DNA from: Candidatus Eiseniibacteriota bacterium
GTDB taxonomy: Bacteria; Arandabacterota; Arandabacteria; JAGLYR01
Assembly (NCBI GenBank): GCA_023132135.1
Contig: JAGLYR010000195.1
Span: 1 to 31,463 of the forward strand
DNA length: 31,463 nt
Direction of reading: 5' to 3'
In this document: positions 1 through 8,416 of the stretch, piece by piece
Layout of the letters: every line of letters starts with the position of its first letter
How positions within the stretch are numbered: the first letter of the stretch is position 1
The notes under the pieces: model-generated
Told to the model about the DNA's origin: nothing
What the model saw: only the letters and a program-made list of their open reading frames with translations
Databases searched by the model: none
Made by a program: the position numbers and the translations under genes

Positions 1-36
1 CCGGGGGCTTCAACCCCTCCGATGCTCCTGTCCTTG

Positions 37-111
37 CACGAAGCACGGGGCACGGAGCACTGCTTCCAATGCCCTTTTCCCTTGGACTAGGGACTCCGGA
101 CTAGCGACTGC
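37..111 (+). repeat. two heptamer tandem repeat blocks (CACGNNG and GGACTNS)
   Basis: Units of 7 bp run at 37-64 (CACGAAG, then CACGGGG, then CACGGAG, then CACTGCT). After a T/C-rich link, a second series runs at 84-111 based on GGACTAG. The second overlaps the last codons and the stop of the M28 peptidase gene. Confidence 0.75.
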
Positions 112-1339
112 TTTTGCCCAGAATCGCTTCCAGCGTAACGCGCTTTGAATCCCTCAGCACTTCAATGGCTACCGTGTCTCCCGGACTGCTGGCGCCGAGG
201 GCTGCGAACAGATCGCCGATGTCGTTCACATCCACGCCGCCCAGGTTAACGATGGCGTCTCCGGCCTGAAGGCCCGCCTTCTCAGCGGGGCTGCCCTCGC
301 GGACTCCGCTGATGGCCATTCCCCGATCACTTCCTCCGAAATCCGGGATAATTCCAAGGTGCGCGCCCTTGCCGCCGTGGGTCCGGGGCCGGGTCCGCTC
401 GGCCGGTTTCTCGAACGTCAGAGATCCCGGGAGCTGGTCCAGGGTCCCCACGAAACGCGCCGCCAGTCCCGTGATCTGCTCAAGACCAGGGTAGTTGATC
501 TTGTCCGCTGTGTCGGTGGGACGGTGGATGTCCGTGTGCGCTGCGCCGAAGAAATGAACGGCCGGGACGTTCTTCAGAACGAAAGAGGAGTGATCGGATG
601 GTCCAACGTTGCCGTGTCCGATCTTGATCTTGAGCCCCTCGGTGTTCGAGATTGCCAGAAGCGAATCGAACTCCGCAGCGGTCTTCATCCCGAACAACGT
701 GACTTCTCCCGGGGTGGGTCGTCCCACGGCGTCGAGGTTGATCATCGCCAGGGTCTTGTCCAGCGGGATCGCTGGGTGGTCCGCGAAATATGCCGACCCC
801 AGAAGGCCGTGCTCCTCCGCGGAAAAAGCGACGAAAACCAGAGTACGATGCAGGGGGTCCGCGCCGGCAAAGTACTCGGCCATCTCGAGAAGCCCGGCGA
901 TTCCCGAGGCGTTGTCGTCCGCTCCCGGGTGCACGGCATGGACTCCGGGGTCATTCGAGCCGTACTCGCCGTATCCAAGGTGGTCGTAGTGAGCGCCCAG
1001 GATGATGTAGTGACCGGGCTGAGTCTCCGCGCCCGGAAGCAGTGCAACAACATTGCGCGCCGCGAAGTTGCCGATCTTGGTTCTCGCCTCGAAGGGTTGA
1101 AAGAAGGTCCCGCCTTGTCCGGCCGGTTGGAGACCGAACTGCTCGAACTGGTGAGCGATGTACGCGGCCGCGCTGTCGATCCCGGCCGTGCCCAGCCCGC
1201 GCCCTTCCCTGGCCGGGTCGGCGAGGTATTCCACGTGGGCCTCAAGCTCATCGAGCGTGATGGGAGGGACCGCCGTACCGACGGCAGCAATTGCCGGCAC
1301 CGTAACAAGAATAAACGCGATGGTCAGAATGCGCATCAT
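101..1339 (-). CDS. secreted M28-family zinc metallopeptidase with C-terminal PDZ domain
   Basis: Predicted exported di-zinc peptidase of 412 aa. The start is one of two adjacent ATG codons at 1339/1336, preceded by AAGGAG; the longer open frame upstream has no homology-like sequence. Residues 1-19 form a signal peptide (MMRILTIAFILVTVPAIAA). The M28 metal and catalytic residues are visible: H117 in GAHYDH, D141 in GADDNASG, catalytic E175 and metal ligand E176 in SAEEHG, D203 in NLDAVG and H272 in DIHRPTDT. A PDZ domain follows at about residues 325-408 (GVREGSPAEKAGLQAGDAIVNLGG), as in many bacterial M28 aminopeptidases. It starts 14 bp after the upstream M1-like peptidase gene ends, so the two probably form one transcript for extracytoplasmic peptide breakdown. 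The exact substrate cannot be read from sequence. Confidence 0.9.
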   Translation of the reverse strand: MMRILTIAFILVTVPAIAAVGTAVPPITLDELEAHVEYLADPAREGRGLGTAGIDSAAAYIAHQFEQFGLQPAGQGGTFFQPFEARTKIGNFAARNVVALLPGAETQPGHYIILGAHYDHLGYGEYGSNDPGVHAVHPGADDNASGIAGLLEMAEYFAGADPLHRTLVFVAFSAEEHGLLGSAYFADHPAIPLDKTLAMINLDAVGRPTPGEVTLFGMKTAAEFDSLLAISNTEGLKIKIGHGNVGPSDHSSFVLKNVPAVHFFGAAHTDIHRPTDTADKINYPGLEQITGLAARFVGTLDQLPGSLTFEKPAERTRPRTHGGKGAHLGIIPDFGGSDRGMAISGVREGSPAEKAGLQAGDAIVNLGGVDVNDIGDLFAALGASSPGDTVAIEVLRDSKRVTLEAILGKSSR

Positions 1340-1353
1340 GTTCTCCTTACTCC

Positions 1354-3537
1354 TCAGTCCTTGATGCTGAGTTCCACACTCATCGGCGAATCGTACACCC
1401 GCCAGGTTCCCTTCTCGATTGCGCGGCCGCCTTCGTTGCTGAACACAACGTAACTGTACTTGCCGTAGTGGGGCAGCTTCCGGACCATGGGCCCGAGAGC
1501 GGAGGGATCGTCGGTCAGCACCCATGTGTAGTTCATGTCCGGATCCTCCGAGTCCCGGATGGTGAAGACCAGAGTCCGGTTCGGTCTCTCGATGAGCTGG
1601 TCCTGGATCTCCCAGTGCGTCTCCGTGCGGCTGATGCCGGGGATGCCGTCCACCCACTCGAAGAACATCAGCGCGCCGGGGGATGGTGTTGTGCCGGGAA
1701 GGGCGGATTCATCGACCACCGACGTTTGTCCGCGCTCAGCCCATTGGTCGGCAAAACCGCGATAGGTGTCTTCGGCGCCACGGGGAAGAACGACCAGCGT
1801 GGTGTCCGCCCCAAGGAGTTCTCCCAGAATCGCGGGAACCTCATCCCGCTGGATGAGGCGGAAAACATCGAAGTCGGGATCTACTGAAAAGCAAGGAGTG
1901 TCCATGTCCACATGCAGGGTGTCCGGTGTGCGGTCATCGAAAAGATTGAGATTGAGCGCTGTCCGCTGCGGAGAAACGAGCCACGAGGGAACTTCCGCCC
2001 TCAGGGGCGTCCGCTCACCCGAGAGCTCCACGGTCCACGTCGTTTCCCGATCGGCCCTTTGGAGACGGACGGGCACGGAGAGAGGATGCGTCGGCATCGA
2101 TTGCCGGATGACTCCCTCGAATCGGTAGCCGCCGTCGGAGGGGACCAGAGATGCCTCCTCGATGGACAGGCTGGGCGCTCCGCTGCGGCGCACCCAGATG
2201 TCGAAGTAGTCGTCGAGATCGAGACCCGATGTTTTCTCGAAGGCCGCCTGGACATCGTCCCAACTGGCGATCCGGAAGAGGTTGGTTTCGTAAAAGGTTC
2301 GGAGGCTCTCCCAGAAGCCGTCGTCCCCCAACCGGCGGCGGAGCATGTGGAAGAGCATCATCGCCTTGCCGTAGCCAATGGCCTGGGTGGAAGCGCTGTG
2401 GCGCTCGTGGAACTCGGCCAGGGAAATTTCGTGTTTCTCCTTCACGTAGTTCATGTAGCTGGCCAGTGTCTCCAGCCGGTACTGCCTGGCCGCATCCTCC
2501 CCGGACATCTCCTTGTAGAGGTAGTCCGCGCCGTAGACGGTGATGCCTTCACACCAGTTGCCGCTGTCCCAGTCCACGAACACTCCGTTGCCCCACCAGT
2601 TGTGGAGAATCTCGTGACCGTAGGAGGTGTGAACGATCCACGGGAAGCGGATGACCTGGCTGCCCAGAAGGGTGAAGGACGGCATCCCGTAGCCGGTTTG
2701 CCAGAAGTTCTCCACAAGGGCGAATTTCCTGAACGGATAGGGGCCGATAAGTTCCTCGTACATCGAGAGATACCGGCCCGTGGCGGACAGGTACTTGTCG
2801 CTCAGTTCCGTGTCGGCTTGCCGGAGATACGTCATGGCCTCCACGTCCCCGAAGGTCCGGGTCTCCACGTGGAATTTCGCCGCGACGAGGTAACACTCTT
2901 CCATGGGGTGCGGGCAGTGCCACTTCGTTGCGGCCCACTGCCGGTTGGATGCAAGAACTGTTCTCTCGCCCTGGCTCACTGTTTCCCAGCCCGCCGGCAT
3001 ACGGGTCTCGAGATCGAAGGTGAACAGATCGTCCATCAGCATCGGAATCCACAGTGTGCCGCCGCCCAGGAACACGCCGGCGGTGTCGATCAACCCCGTC
3101 GTCGTTGCAAATCCCTTCGAGTACGATCGGGACGGAGCCCGGAGCGAATCGTAGATCACGCCCTCGTACTCGACCCGGAAGGAGAATCCCCTTTTCGGCC
3201 AGCGTTTTTTCTTCGGCTCAAGGATGATGGCCTGCGCGCGCTCGACGAATTGAGCCTCATCGGAATCCGGCTCGGCGAAGAACCACTCCGGGTTCGGGTT
3301 GTCCTCGGCCCGCCATTTGATCCCGGAAGCCGAGGTTACCTCCGTGACTTCAAGTTGCCTGGCCAGGAGGAGACGGATGGGTTTGGAGCGGTCCTGTGGG
3401 ATGAGTGTGATCTCGTCCCAACCCGAAATCCAGGCTTTCGACGGATCGATCTCGACGTTGATGGTGTGGTGCGTCTGTGCAAGGATCGCGGACGGGACAA
3501 TGCAGAAAAGAGCCAGCAGCAGGATGGTCTTCTTCAT
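1354..3537 (-). CDS. secreted M1-like gluzincin metallopeptidase, non-canonical active site
   Basis: 727 aa. ATG at 3537 has GGAG about 8 nt upstream and begins a clear signal peptide (MKKTILLLALFCIVPSAILA). The zinc motif HEILH lies at residues 308-312, followed by WWGN and the third ligand in WCEG at E330, giving HExxH-x17-E. Classical M1 enzymes have HExxH-x18-E. The region where M1 aminopeptidases carry GxMEN reads YGMPS (about 283-287), so the glutamate that holds the free amino terminus is missing. The protein is therefore M1-clan by fold, but exopeptidase activity is not assured. It is the first gene of a two-gene unit with the M28 peptidase. I infer a periplasmic or outer-surface role in protein degradation. 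Confidence 0.85.
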   Translation of the reverse strand: MKKTILLLALFCIVPSAILAQTHHTINVEIDPSKAWISGWDEITLIPQDRSKPIRLLLARQLEVTEVTSASGIKWRAEDNPNPEWFFAEPDSDEAQFVERAQAIILEPKKKRWPKRGFSFRVEYEGVIYDSLRAPSRSYSKGFATTTGLIDTAGVFLGGGTLWIPMLMDDLFTFDLETRMPAGWETVSQGERTVLASNRQWAATKWHCPHPMEECYLVAAKFHVETRTFGDVEAMTYLRQADTELSDKYLSATGRYLSMYEELIGPYPFRKFALVENFWQTGYGMPSFTLLGSQVIRFPWIVHTSYGHEILHNWWGNGVFVDWDSGNWCEGITVYGADYLYKEMSGEDAARQYRLETLASYMNYVKEKHEISLAEFHERHSASTQAIGYGKAMMLFHMLRRRLGDDGFWESLRTFYETNLFRIASWDDVQAAFEKTSGLDLDDYFDIWVRRSGAPSLSIEEASLVPSDGGYRFEGVIRQSMPTHPLSVPVRLQRADRETTWTVELSGERTPLRAEVPSWLVSPQRTALNLNLFDDRTPDTLHVDMDTPCFSVDPDFDVFRLIQRDEVPAILGELLGADTTLVVLPRGAEDTYRGFADQWAERGQTSVVDESALPGTTPSPGALMFFEWVDGIPGISRTETHWEIQDQLIERPNRTLVFTIRDSEDPDMNYTWVLTDDPSALGPMVRKLPHYGKYSYVVFSNEGGRAIEKGTWRVYDSPMSVELSIKD

Positions 3538-3601
3538 TTCAGATCTCCACAGGGGGAAAGAGGATTGGACGGACACCATTGCGGCGGCGGTCAACGGGGA
3601 T

Positions 3602-3630
3602 AATGTAACGGGGCCGGGGCGATGCGTCAA
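3602..3630 (-). promoter_or_regulatory. sigma-70 type promoter for the M1/M28 peptidase pair
   Basis: On the minus strand, TTGACG (3630-3625) and TACATT (3607-3602) are separated by 17 bp. The -10 box lies 65 bp before the M1-like start codon at 3537. The match is moderate (5/6 and 4/6). Confidence 0.45.
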
Positions 3631-3722
3631 CGGGGAACTGAGAAACGGGGGCTGGATATCAGCGATGGTTCCGTGTAGTCTGCGACCGAGAGTTGTGCAA
3701 CCCATCAGAGTTGAGGCTGGAC

Positions 3723-4910
3723 GTGGTACGAATCTCACCACATCGGATCCCCACAAGAAAGCGCCGGATCATCGCGTACATTATCCACTACGCGATCCGA
3801 ATCCCTCATCTCATCTGGCGGATTCTCACGTTGCGGCTGTGGCGGGAGAGGTCTTTTCCCGCGATCGTTCGGAAGGTCCTCATCATCCGGGCGGATGGTC
3901 TGGGCGATGTGGTGATGAGCATGCCGGCCATCTCGGCTCTGCATGATCTCTTTCCTGACGCCGAGTTCACGCTTTTGGCCGGGGCGCCGTCCAGGGCCCT
4001 GATCCCCCATCTTTGCAGCATCGAGCGCGTCATATGGCTGGATCTTCCATGGGCCCAGCGCGGTGTGAAGCGGATCGATTGGTCGGAGCTGAGACGGGTT
4101 CTTGCGGAAATCCGTCGAGCGGATTTTGATCTAGTCATCGATCTGCGGGGCGATTTCCGGAATATTCTCCTGTCGCTGTTCATGGGACGCGGCTACCGGG
4201 TCGGCTTTGGGTGTAGCGGTTGCGGATACCTCCTGGACAGGGAAATCCCGAGCGGGGAAGACCGGCACCAGGTTGAGCACGCACTGGATGCTGCACGGGC
4301 CCTGGGTGCGACCGCCGGAGAGGTACGTTTTGATCTGGCTGTTTTCGAAGAGGATCGCCGGTCGGTCGACGACCGGCTCGCCGACCTCGGGGTGGAGGGC
4401 AATCGGTTCATGGTTATGCATCCCGGGGCGCAGTGGGCGGGGAGACAGTGGACCGTCTCCGGTTACGCCGAGATAGCGGATCGCGCCATCCGGGTTCTGG
4501 ATCTTCCGGTGGTCATGACCGGGATCGCGCGCGAGTCCGGTCTCTGCCGGCAAGTCATGGAACGGATGGACGATAACCCCATTGATCTGACGGACCAGAT
4601 CTCCTTCGGAGAATTCCTGGCGTTGTTGTCCCGGGCACATCTGTTCTTTGGTGTGGACTCCGGGCCCATGCACTTGGCTGCGGCGCTGGGAGTGCCGACA
4701 GTGGTCCTCTTTGGCGCAGGAGATCCCCATGCCATCGGGCCATACGGGGCGGGCCACGTCGTTGTATCGGAAGGGCATCGTTTCCCGTGCAGCCCGTGCG
4801 CCCAGGACCATTGCCGGTGCGAAGGGGCTGACTGCATGGCCGCGATTTCGGTGGATAGTGTTTGGAAGGCTATCGTCTCAGGGCGCGATTGTCCCACAAC
4901 AGATTCTTGA
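3723..4910 (+). CDS. GT9 family glycosyltransferase (heptosyltransferase-like)
   Basis: 395 aa. Family 9 enzymes such as WaaC/WaaF transfer heptose or other sugars from an ADP-activated donor to lipopolysaccharide core at the inner face of the cytoplasmic membrane. The amino-terminal Rossmann domain opens with VLIIRADGLGDVVMSMPAI, and the donor-binding half contains HPGAQWAGRQW and FGVDSGPMHLAAALGVP, all family hallmarks. A cysteine cluster near the C terminus (FPCSPCAQDHC) is also common in this family. I chose GTG 3723 because GAGG lies 6 nt upstream; an in-frame TTG at 3693 is the alternative. The amino end is basic and partly hydrophobic (about residues 12-35), which could tether it to the membrane. 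It is divergent from the peptidase pair and has no LPS neighbours here, so the acceptor is unknown. Confidence 0.88.
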   Translation: MVRISPHRIPTRKRRIIAYIIHYAIRIPHLIWRILTLRLWRERSFPAIVRKVLIIRADGLGDVVMSMPAISALHDLFPDAEFTLLAGAPSRALIPHLCSIERVIWLDLPWAQRGVKRIDWSELRRVLAEIRRADFDLVIDLRGDFRNILLSLFMGRGYRVGFGCSGCGYLLDREIPSGEDRHQVEHALDAARALGATAGEVRFDLAVFEEDRRSVDDRLADLGVEGNRFMVMHPGAQWAGRQWTVSGYAEIADRAIRVLDLPVVMTGIARESGLCRQVMERMDDNPIDLTDQISFGEFLALLSRAHLFFGVDSGPMHLAAALGVPTVVLFGAGDPHAIGPYGAGHVVVSEGHRFPCSPCAQDHCRCEGADCMAAISVDSVWKAIVSGRDCPTTDS

Positions 4911-5256
4911 TCCTCAACAGTTTCAACATTTTAGTTGTCAGATTTGGAGCATTCTGGTAATGTGGCGAGCGGATGGACAACCAAATAACCTGCGAGCCGG
5001 TGTCTGTTCGTAAGCGGCCACGGAGCGGAGCGAAGCGGCTGAAGCCTTTGAGCGAAGCGGAGATTGTCGCTGCCCTTGATTCGTAAGGGAACTTGGCAAC
5101 CTGCGGAATCTCGTCGTGAAGGGGGTTGATGCGCTTTGATGAACAACAAGTGGCTGTTAGACTTGATTGTCTGGCTCCTGGCAGGATGTGGATTCGATAC
5201 ACACTGGTGACGACCGTGTGTGAGAGCTCTCAATCTGCTGCGGTGGAGTCTGAAGG
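4911..5256 (+). other. 346-bp region without a recognised gene
   Basis: No reading frame here resembles a known protein. The stretch holds an imperfect repeat rich in GAAGCGG/GAGCGAAGCGG (about 5012-5065). It also holds one tiny frame, 5139-5210, predicting a 23-residue hydrophobic peptide (MNNKWLLDLIVWLLAGCGF then DTHW) without a good ribosome binding site. I recognise no tRNA, SRP RNA, tmRNA, RNase P or riboswitch core. It probably contains the promoter of the HD-GYP gene, but I could not pick out convincing boxes. Confidence 0.5.
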
Positions 5257-6627
5257 GTGGTCGCGACACCGGTTCGCACCGGTTCTATTGGCCGACCCAT
5301 GCAAAATCTCCCGCGCGGGATTCTCATCTACCTCAGTGTTGTTGTTGGACTGGGTGTGGTATGCCTTGTCCAGCAGACCGCGAACTTTCCACTGTCAGAT
5401 CTGGGACAGGCCGTTTTCTGGGCGATCCTTCTTGTTCTGGCGACCCTCTCGCCCATCACGTTGCCCCGGGGCGGGGCGACGATCACACCCTCCTCCGCCG
5501 TGACGTTTGGAGGCCTCGTGGTCTTTGGGCCGGCGGTGGCGTCATGGTTCGCGGTTTTCAATGCCCTGGTCTCGGACGGCGTGGTTCGCCGGGCTCCTGT
5601 TCACAAGGTGGTATTCAATGCGTCCCAGTTGGTGATCACAGTGGTGATCGCCAGCTGGGTGTACTGGAATCTGGGAGGGCGTTGGGGAGTCGGTCCTCAC
5701 AATTCCGTGGATGCTCTGGGGGTTGCGGACCTGGGCCGTATTCTGGTCTCGGGCGTGGTCTACTTCCTTGTGAACACCACCCTGGTAAGCGGGGTGATTG
5801 GGATAGGTGAGGGGATTTCTCCGCGGAGGGTGTGGCAAGTCAACTACCTCCCGACTGCACCCCTCTTCCTTGCCGTGCTGCCCGTGGGCATTCTGATGGC
5901 CGTCATGCACATTCGCGTGGGCATGTTGCCTGTGGCTCTCCTATTCATTCCTCTTCTCATAGCGCGGTACTGCTTCAAGCAGTACATGGACATCCGGGAG
6001 GCGCACCTCGAGATCATCCGGGCCCTGACCTCTGCCATAGATGCCGTCGATCCATATACGGAGGGACATTCCCAGGAAGTATCTCGGATGGCTGTGGAGG
6101 TGGGGCGGAAGCTGGGAATGCGGGAGTCCCAGGTTGAAGAACTGGAGTGTGCGGCACTTCTCCACGACATCGGGAAAATCGTGATCCAGTCGGATATCCT
6201 CTGCAAGGAGGCTCCCCTGACGCCCGAGGAAATGGATATCGTACGCAACCATCCGCATGTGGGGGCCGAGTTGGTGGGCAAGCTCAAGTCCCTGTACAAG
6301 GTAGCCGATATTGTGGCGGCGCATCACGAACGGCCGGACGGGCGAGGATATCCGTATGGAAGGAGAAACAGCGAGATCCCCCTGGCAGCCCGGATTATCC
6401 ATGCGGTGGATGCCTATCACGCCATGAGATCCGACCGACCGTACCGAACCAAGCGAACGAAAACCTATGCTCTTCGAGAACTACTCGAAGGCGCCGGGAC
6501 CGATTTCGACCCTCGGGTCGTTGGCGCTATTGAATACCTGTGCTCCAACGGGAGCTTCGACGCGGCAGAAGGGTGGGTTCCCCTGGAAGGTAAGGCTGCC
6601 CAGAGCATTTCGAGCTTGACTGGTTAG
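5257..6627 (+). CDS. membrane-anchored HD-GYP cyclic-di-GMP phosphodiesterase
   Basis: 456 aa. Residues about 20-240 form a multi-pass membrane domain of roughly seven to eight hydrophobic segments that I do not recognise by name; it probably senses a signal. Residues about 250-440 are an HD-GYP domain, which hydrolyses cyclic-di-GMP and so lowers this second messenger. The catalytic set looks intact: GHS at 270-272, HDIGK at 303-307, and HHERPDGRGYP at 356-366 with the diagnostic GYP. GTG 5257 is preceded by GGAG at 8 nt; ATG 5299 is an alternative start without a visible ribosome site. The gene ends in TAG about 40 bp before tRNA-Phe, and a probable tRNA promoter overlaps its last codons. 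Confidence 0.9.
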   Translation: MVATPVRTGSIGRPMQNLPRGILIYLSVVVGLGVVCLVQQTANFPLSDLGQAVFWAILLVLATLSPITLPRGGATITPSSAVTFGGLVVFGPAVASWFAVFNALVSDGVVRRAPVHKVVFNASQLVITVVIASWVYWNLGGRWGVGPHNSVDALGVADLGRILVSGVVYFLVNTTLVSGVIGIGEGISPRRVWQVNYLPTAPLFLAVLPVGILMAVMHIRVGMLPVALLFIPLLIARYCFKQYMDIREAHLEIIRALTSAIDAVDPYTEGHSQEVSRMAVEVGRKLGMRESQVEELECAALLHDIGKIVIQSDILCKEAPLTPEEMDIVRNHPHVGAELVGKLKSLYKVADIVAAHHERPDGRGYPYGRRNSEIPLAARIIHAVDAYHAMRSDRPYRTKRTKTYALRELLEGAGTDFDPRVVGAIEYLCSNGSFDAAEGWVPLEGKAAQSISSLTG

Positions 6628-6643
6628 CCACAGGTGTTATTCT
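6616..6643 (+). promoter_or_regulatory. probable tRNA-Phe promoter
   Basis: TTGACT (6616-6621) and TATTCT (6638-6643) are separated by 16 bp. This places a start site near 6650, about 20 nt before the tRNA. The -35 box overlaps the end of the HD-GYP reading frame. Confidence 0.45.
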
Positions 6644-6668
6644 CCGCGGCTGAACATGTGCGGTAGGT

Positions 6669-6744
6669 GTCGCGGTAGCTCAGTTGGTAGAGCACAGGAC
6701 TGAAAATCCTGGTGTCGACAGTTCGACTCTGTCCCGCGACACCA
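6669..6744 (+). tRNA. tRNA-Phe (anticodon GAA)
   Basis: A full 76-nt cloverleaf. The acceptor stem GTCGCGG pairs with CCGCGAC, followed by discriminator A and encoded CCA. The D stem is GCTC/GAGC, the anticodon stem CAGGA/TCCTG has loop CTGAAAA, and the T stem is GACAG/CTGTC with loop TTCGACT. Confidence 0.97.
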
Positions 6745-6825
6745 TTCCATATTCATCTCGACAAAGAGCACGCGCTCCTGTATCGTAGTACATAGGCTAT
6801 TTGTTGTTGGAGCAGGTTGGACGGG

Positions 6826-6901
6826 GCTGGTGTGGCTCAGTTGGTAGAGCAGCTCACTCGTAATGAGCAGGTCAGCGGTTCGAGTCCGCTCACCAGCTCC
6901 A
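6826..6901 (+). tRNA. tRNA-Thr (anticodon CGT)
   Basis: A full 76-nt cloverleaf. The acceptor stem GCTGGTG pairs with CACCAGC, followed by discriminator T and encoded CCA. The anticodon stem GCTCA/TGAGC has loop CTCGTAA, and the T stem is AGCGG/CCGCT. It lies 81 bp after tRNA-Phe. Confidence 0.97.
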
Positions 6902-7021
6902 GTTCGTCTGCCTGTCTTCCGGGTTGGTGAGATCCTGGCCCACGAAGTCCTCGATCCGTGGACGAGGTCTTCCGAGGGCCGGGTTTCTTTTTTGCTGCAG
7001 TTTCCGGTGGGAGATCAAGGG

Positions 7022-8386
7022 ATGCATGCTGGAGGAACCCTTGTGATTGGGGTATCCGGGGTGCGGGGCGTTGTGGGGCATGGACTGACCCCGGATGTGG
7101 CCGCCCGGTTTGCATCCGCCATGGGCTCCTTCTGCCGGGGCGGCCGGGTGATTGTGGGCCGGGACACGAGGCCGTCGGGCGAAATGCTCCGGCACGCCGT
7201 GATCTCCGGATTGCTGGCCACAGGCTGCGAAGTGATCGACCTCGGGGTTTGCCCGACGCCCACGGTACAGCTGGCTGTCCGGGAGCGGGGCTCTGCCGGG
7301 ATCATCATCACGGCTTCCCACAATCCGGGGGAGTACAACGGGCTGAAGTTCGTCTCGACGACCGGGATTTTCCTGACAGCAGAGGAGGGCGCCGAGCTCC
7401 GGGCCATCTTTGACGCTGATCGCTTTGCCTACATAGGCCATCAGCCGCCAGGGGATGTAAGTATGGACGGCGAGGCGGCGAAGCGCCACGTGTCGATGGT
7501 CCTGGGTCTTTCGGTCCTTGACGTCCCTCGCATCCAGGCGCGAAAATTCAAGGTGGTCCTGGATCCCGGCAACGGGACAGGCGTGGTGGTGGCCCTCCCT
7601 GTCCTGGAGGCCCTGGGTTGTGAGGTGGTGCTCGTCAATGCAGAACCGACGGGGATTTTCTCCCGGGGTCCCGAGCCGATTCCGGAGAACCTGGGCGATC
7701 TGTGCAAGCGGGTTGTCAGCGAGGGAGCCGACGTAGGGTTCGCGATAGACCCCGACGGAGATCGCCTGTCCATTGTCACCGAGCAGGGTGTGGCCATTGG
7801 GGAGGAATTCTCAATGGTTCTGGGTGCGGATCTGGTGCTGTCGCGGGCCGGAGGCGGCGTCGTTGTCACGAATCTGTCTACCTCCCGGATGGTGGACAGG
7901 GTTGCGGAGCGGTGGGGTGGACACGTGTCTCGGACGCCCGTCGGGGAGGTGCACGTTTCCCTGGAGATGATGGCAAAGGACGCGGTGTTTGGTGGTGAGG
8001 GAAACGGCGGAGTGATTCTCCCCGAAGCGCACCTGGGCCGGGACGCGTCGGTGGGATTAGCTCTGGTGCTGGAACTCCTTGCGGACCGGCGGTGTTCAGT
8101 GTCCGAGGCGCGGGCATCCCTTCCCCACTACACGATGATCAAGACGAAGGCCCGCGTGGATCGTGGATTAGGCGATCGTCTCCTTGAGGTTCTCGCTCCC
8201 CTGGTGGAAGGGGGCAGGATAGAGAAGTCCGATGGGGTAAAGATCAGTTGGGACGATGGGTGGTTGCACGTCCGCAGTTCCAACACCGAACCCATCGTCC
8301 GGGTTGTTGCCGAGGCGGAACATCGGTCTCGGGCCGAAGCGCTGGTGGAGGAAGCCCTGCATCTTCTCAGCCAAGGGAAAACATAG
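7022..8386 (+). CDS. glmM: phosphoglucosamine mutase (alpha-D-phosphohexomutase family)
   Basis: 454 aa. It interconverts glucosamine-6-phosphate and glucosamine-1-phosphate on the route to UDP-GlcNAc for peptidoglycan and LPS. The four family landmarks are present: phosphoserine loop TASHN (97-101), metal loop DPDGDR (243-248), sugar loop GEGNGG (325-330) and phosphate-binding loop RSSNTEP (418-424). The sugar loop GEGNGG resembles archaeal-type mutases more than the usual GEQSGH of bacterial GlmM, so sequence alone would also allow a phosphomannomutase/phosphoglucomutase. The adjacent glmS 30 bp downstream argues for GlmM. ATG 7022 has GGGAG 8 nt upstream. GTG 7043 has an even better GGAGG 7 nt upstream and would start MIGVSGVRG, so the true start is uncertain by seven codons. 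Confidence 0.87.
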   Translation: MHAGGTLVIGVSGVRGVVGHGLTPDVAARFASAMGSFCRGGRVIVGRDTRPSGEMLRHAVISGLLATGCEVIDLGVCPTPTVQLAVRERGSAGIIITASHNPGEYNGLKFVSTTGIFLTAEEGAELRAIFDADRFAYIGHQPPGDVSMDGEAAKRHVSMVLGLSVLDVPRIQARKFKVVLDPGNGTGVVVALPVLEALGCEVVLVNAEPTGIFSRGPEPIPENLGDLCKRVVSEGADVGFAIDPDGDRLSIVTEQGVAIGEEFSMVLGADLVLSRAGGGVVVTNLSTSRMVDRVAERWGGHVSRTPVGEVHVSLEMMAKDAVFGGEGNGGVILPEAHLGRDASVGLALVLELLADRRCSVSEARASLPHYTMIKTKARVDRGLGDRLLEVLAPLVEGGRIEKSDGVKISWDDGWLHVRSSNTEPIVRVVAEAEHRSRAEALVEEALHLLSQGKT

Positions 8387-8416
8387 CACCCCGAAAATGC
8401 AAAGGGGGTTTGCAAT

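Noticed and set aside
1912-3603. 563-aa plus-strand frame opposite the M1-like peptidase
   Set aside because: The minus-strand gene has a signal peptide, ribosome site and zinc motif; the plus frame has none.
8387-8416. glmS ribozyme upstream of glmS
   Set aside because: Only 30 bp separate glmM from glmS, too little for the ribozyme.
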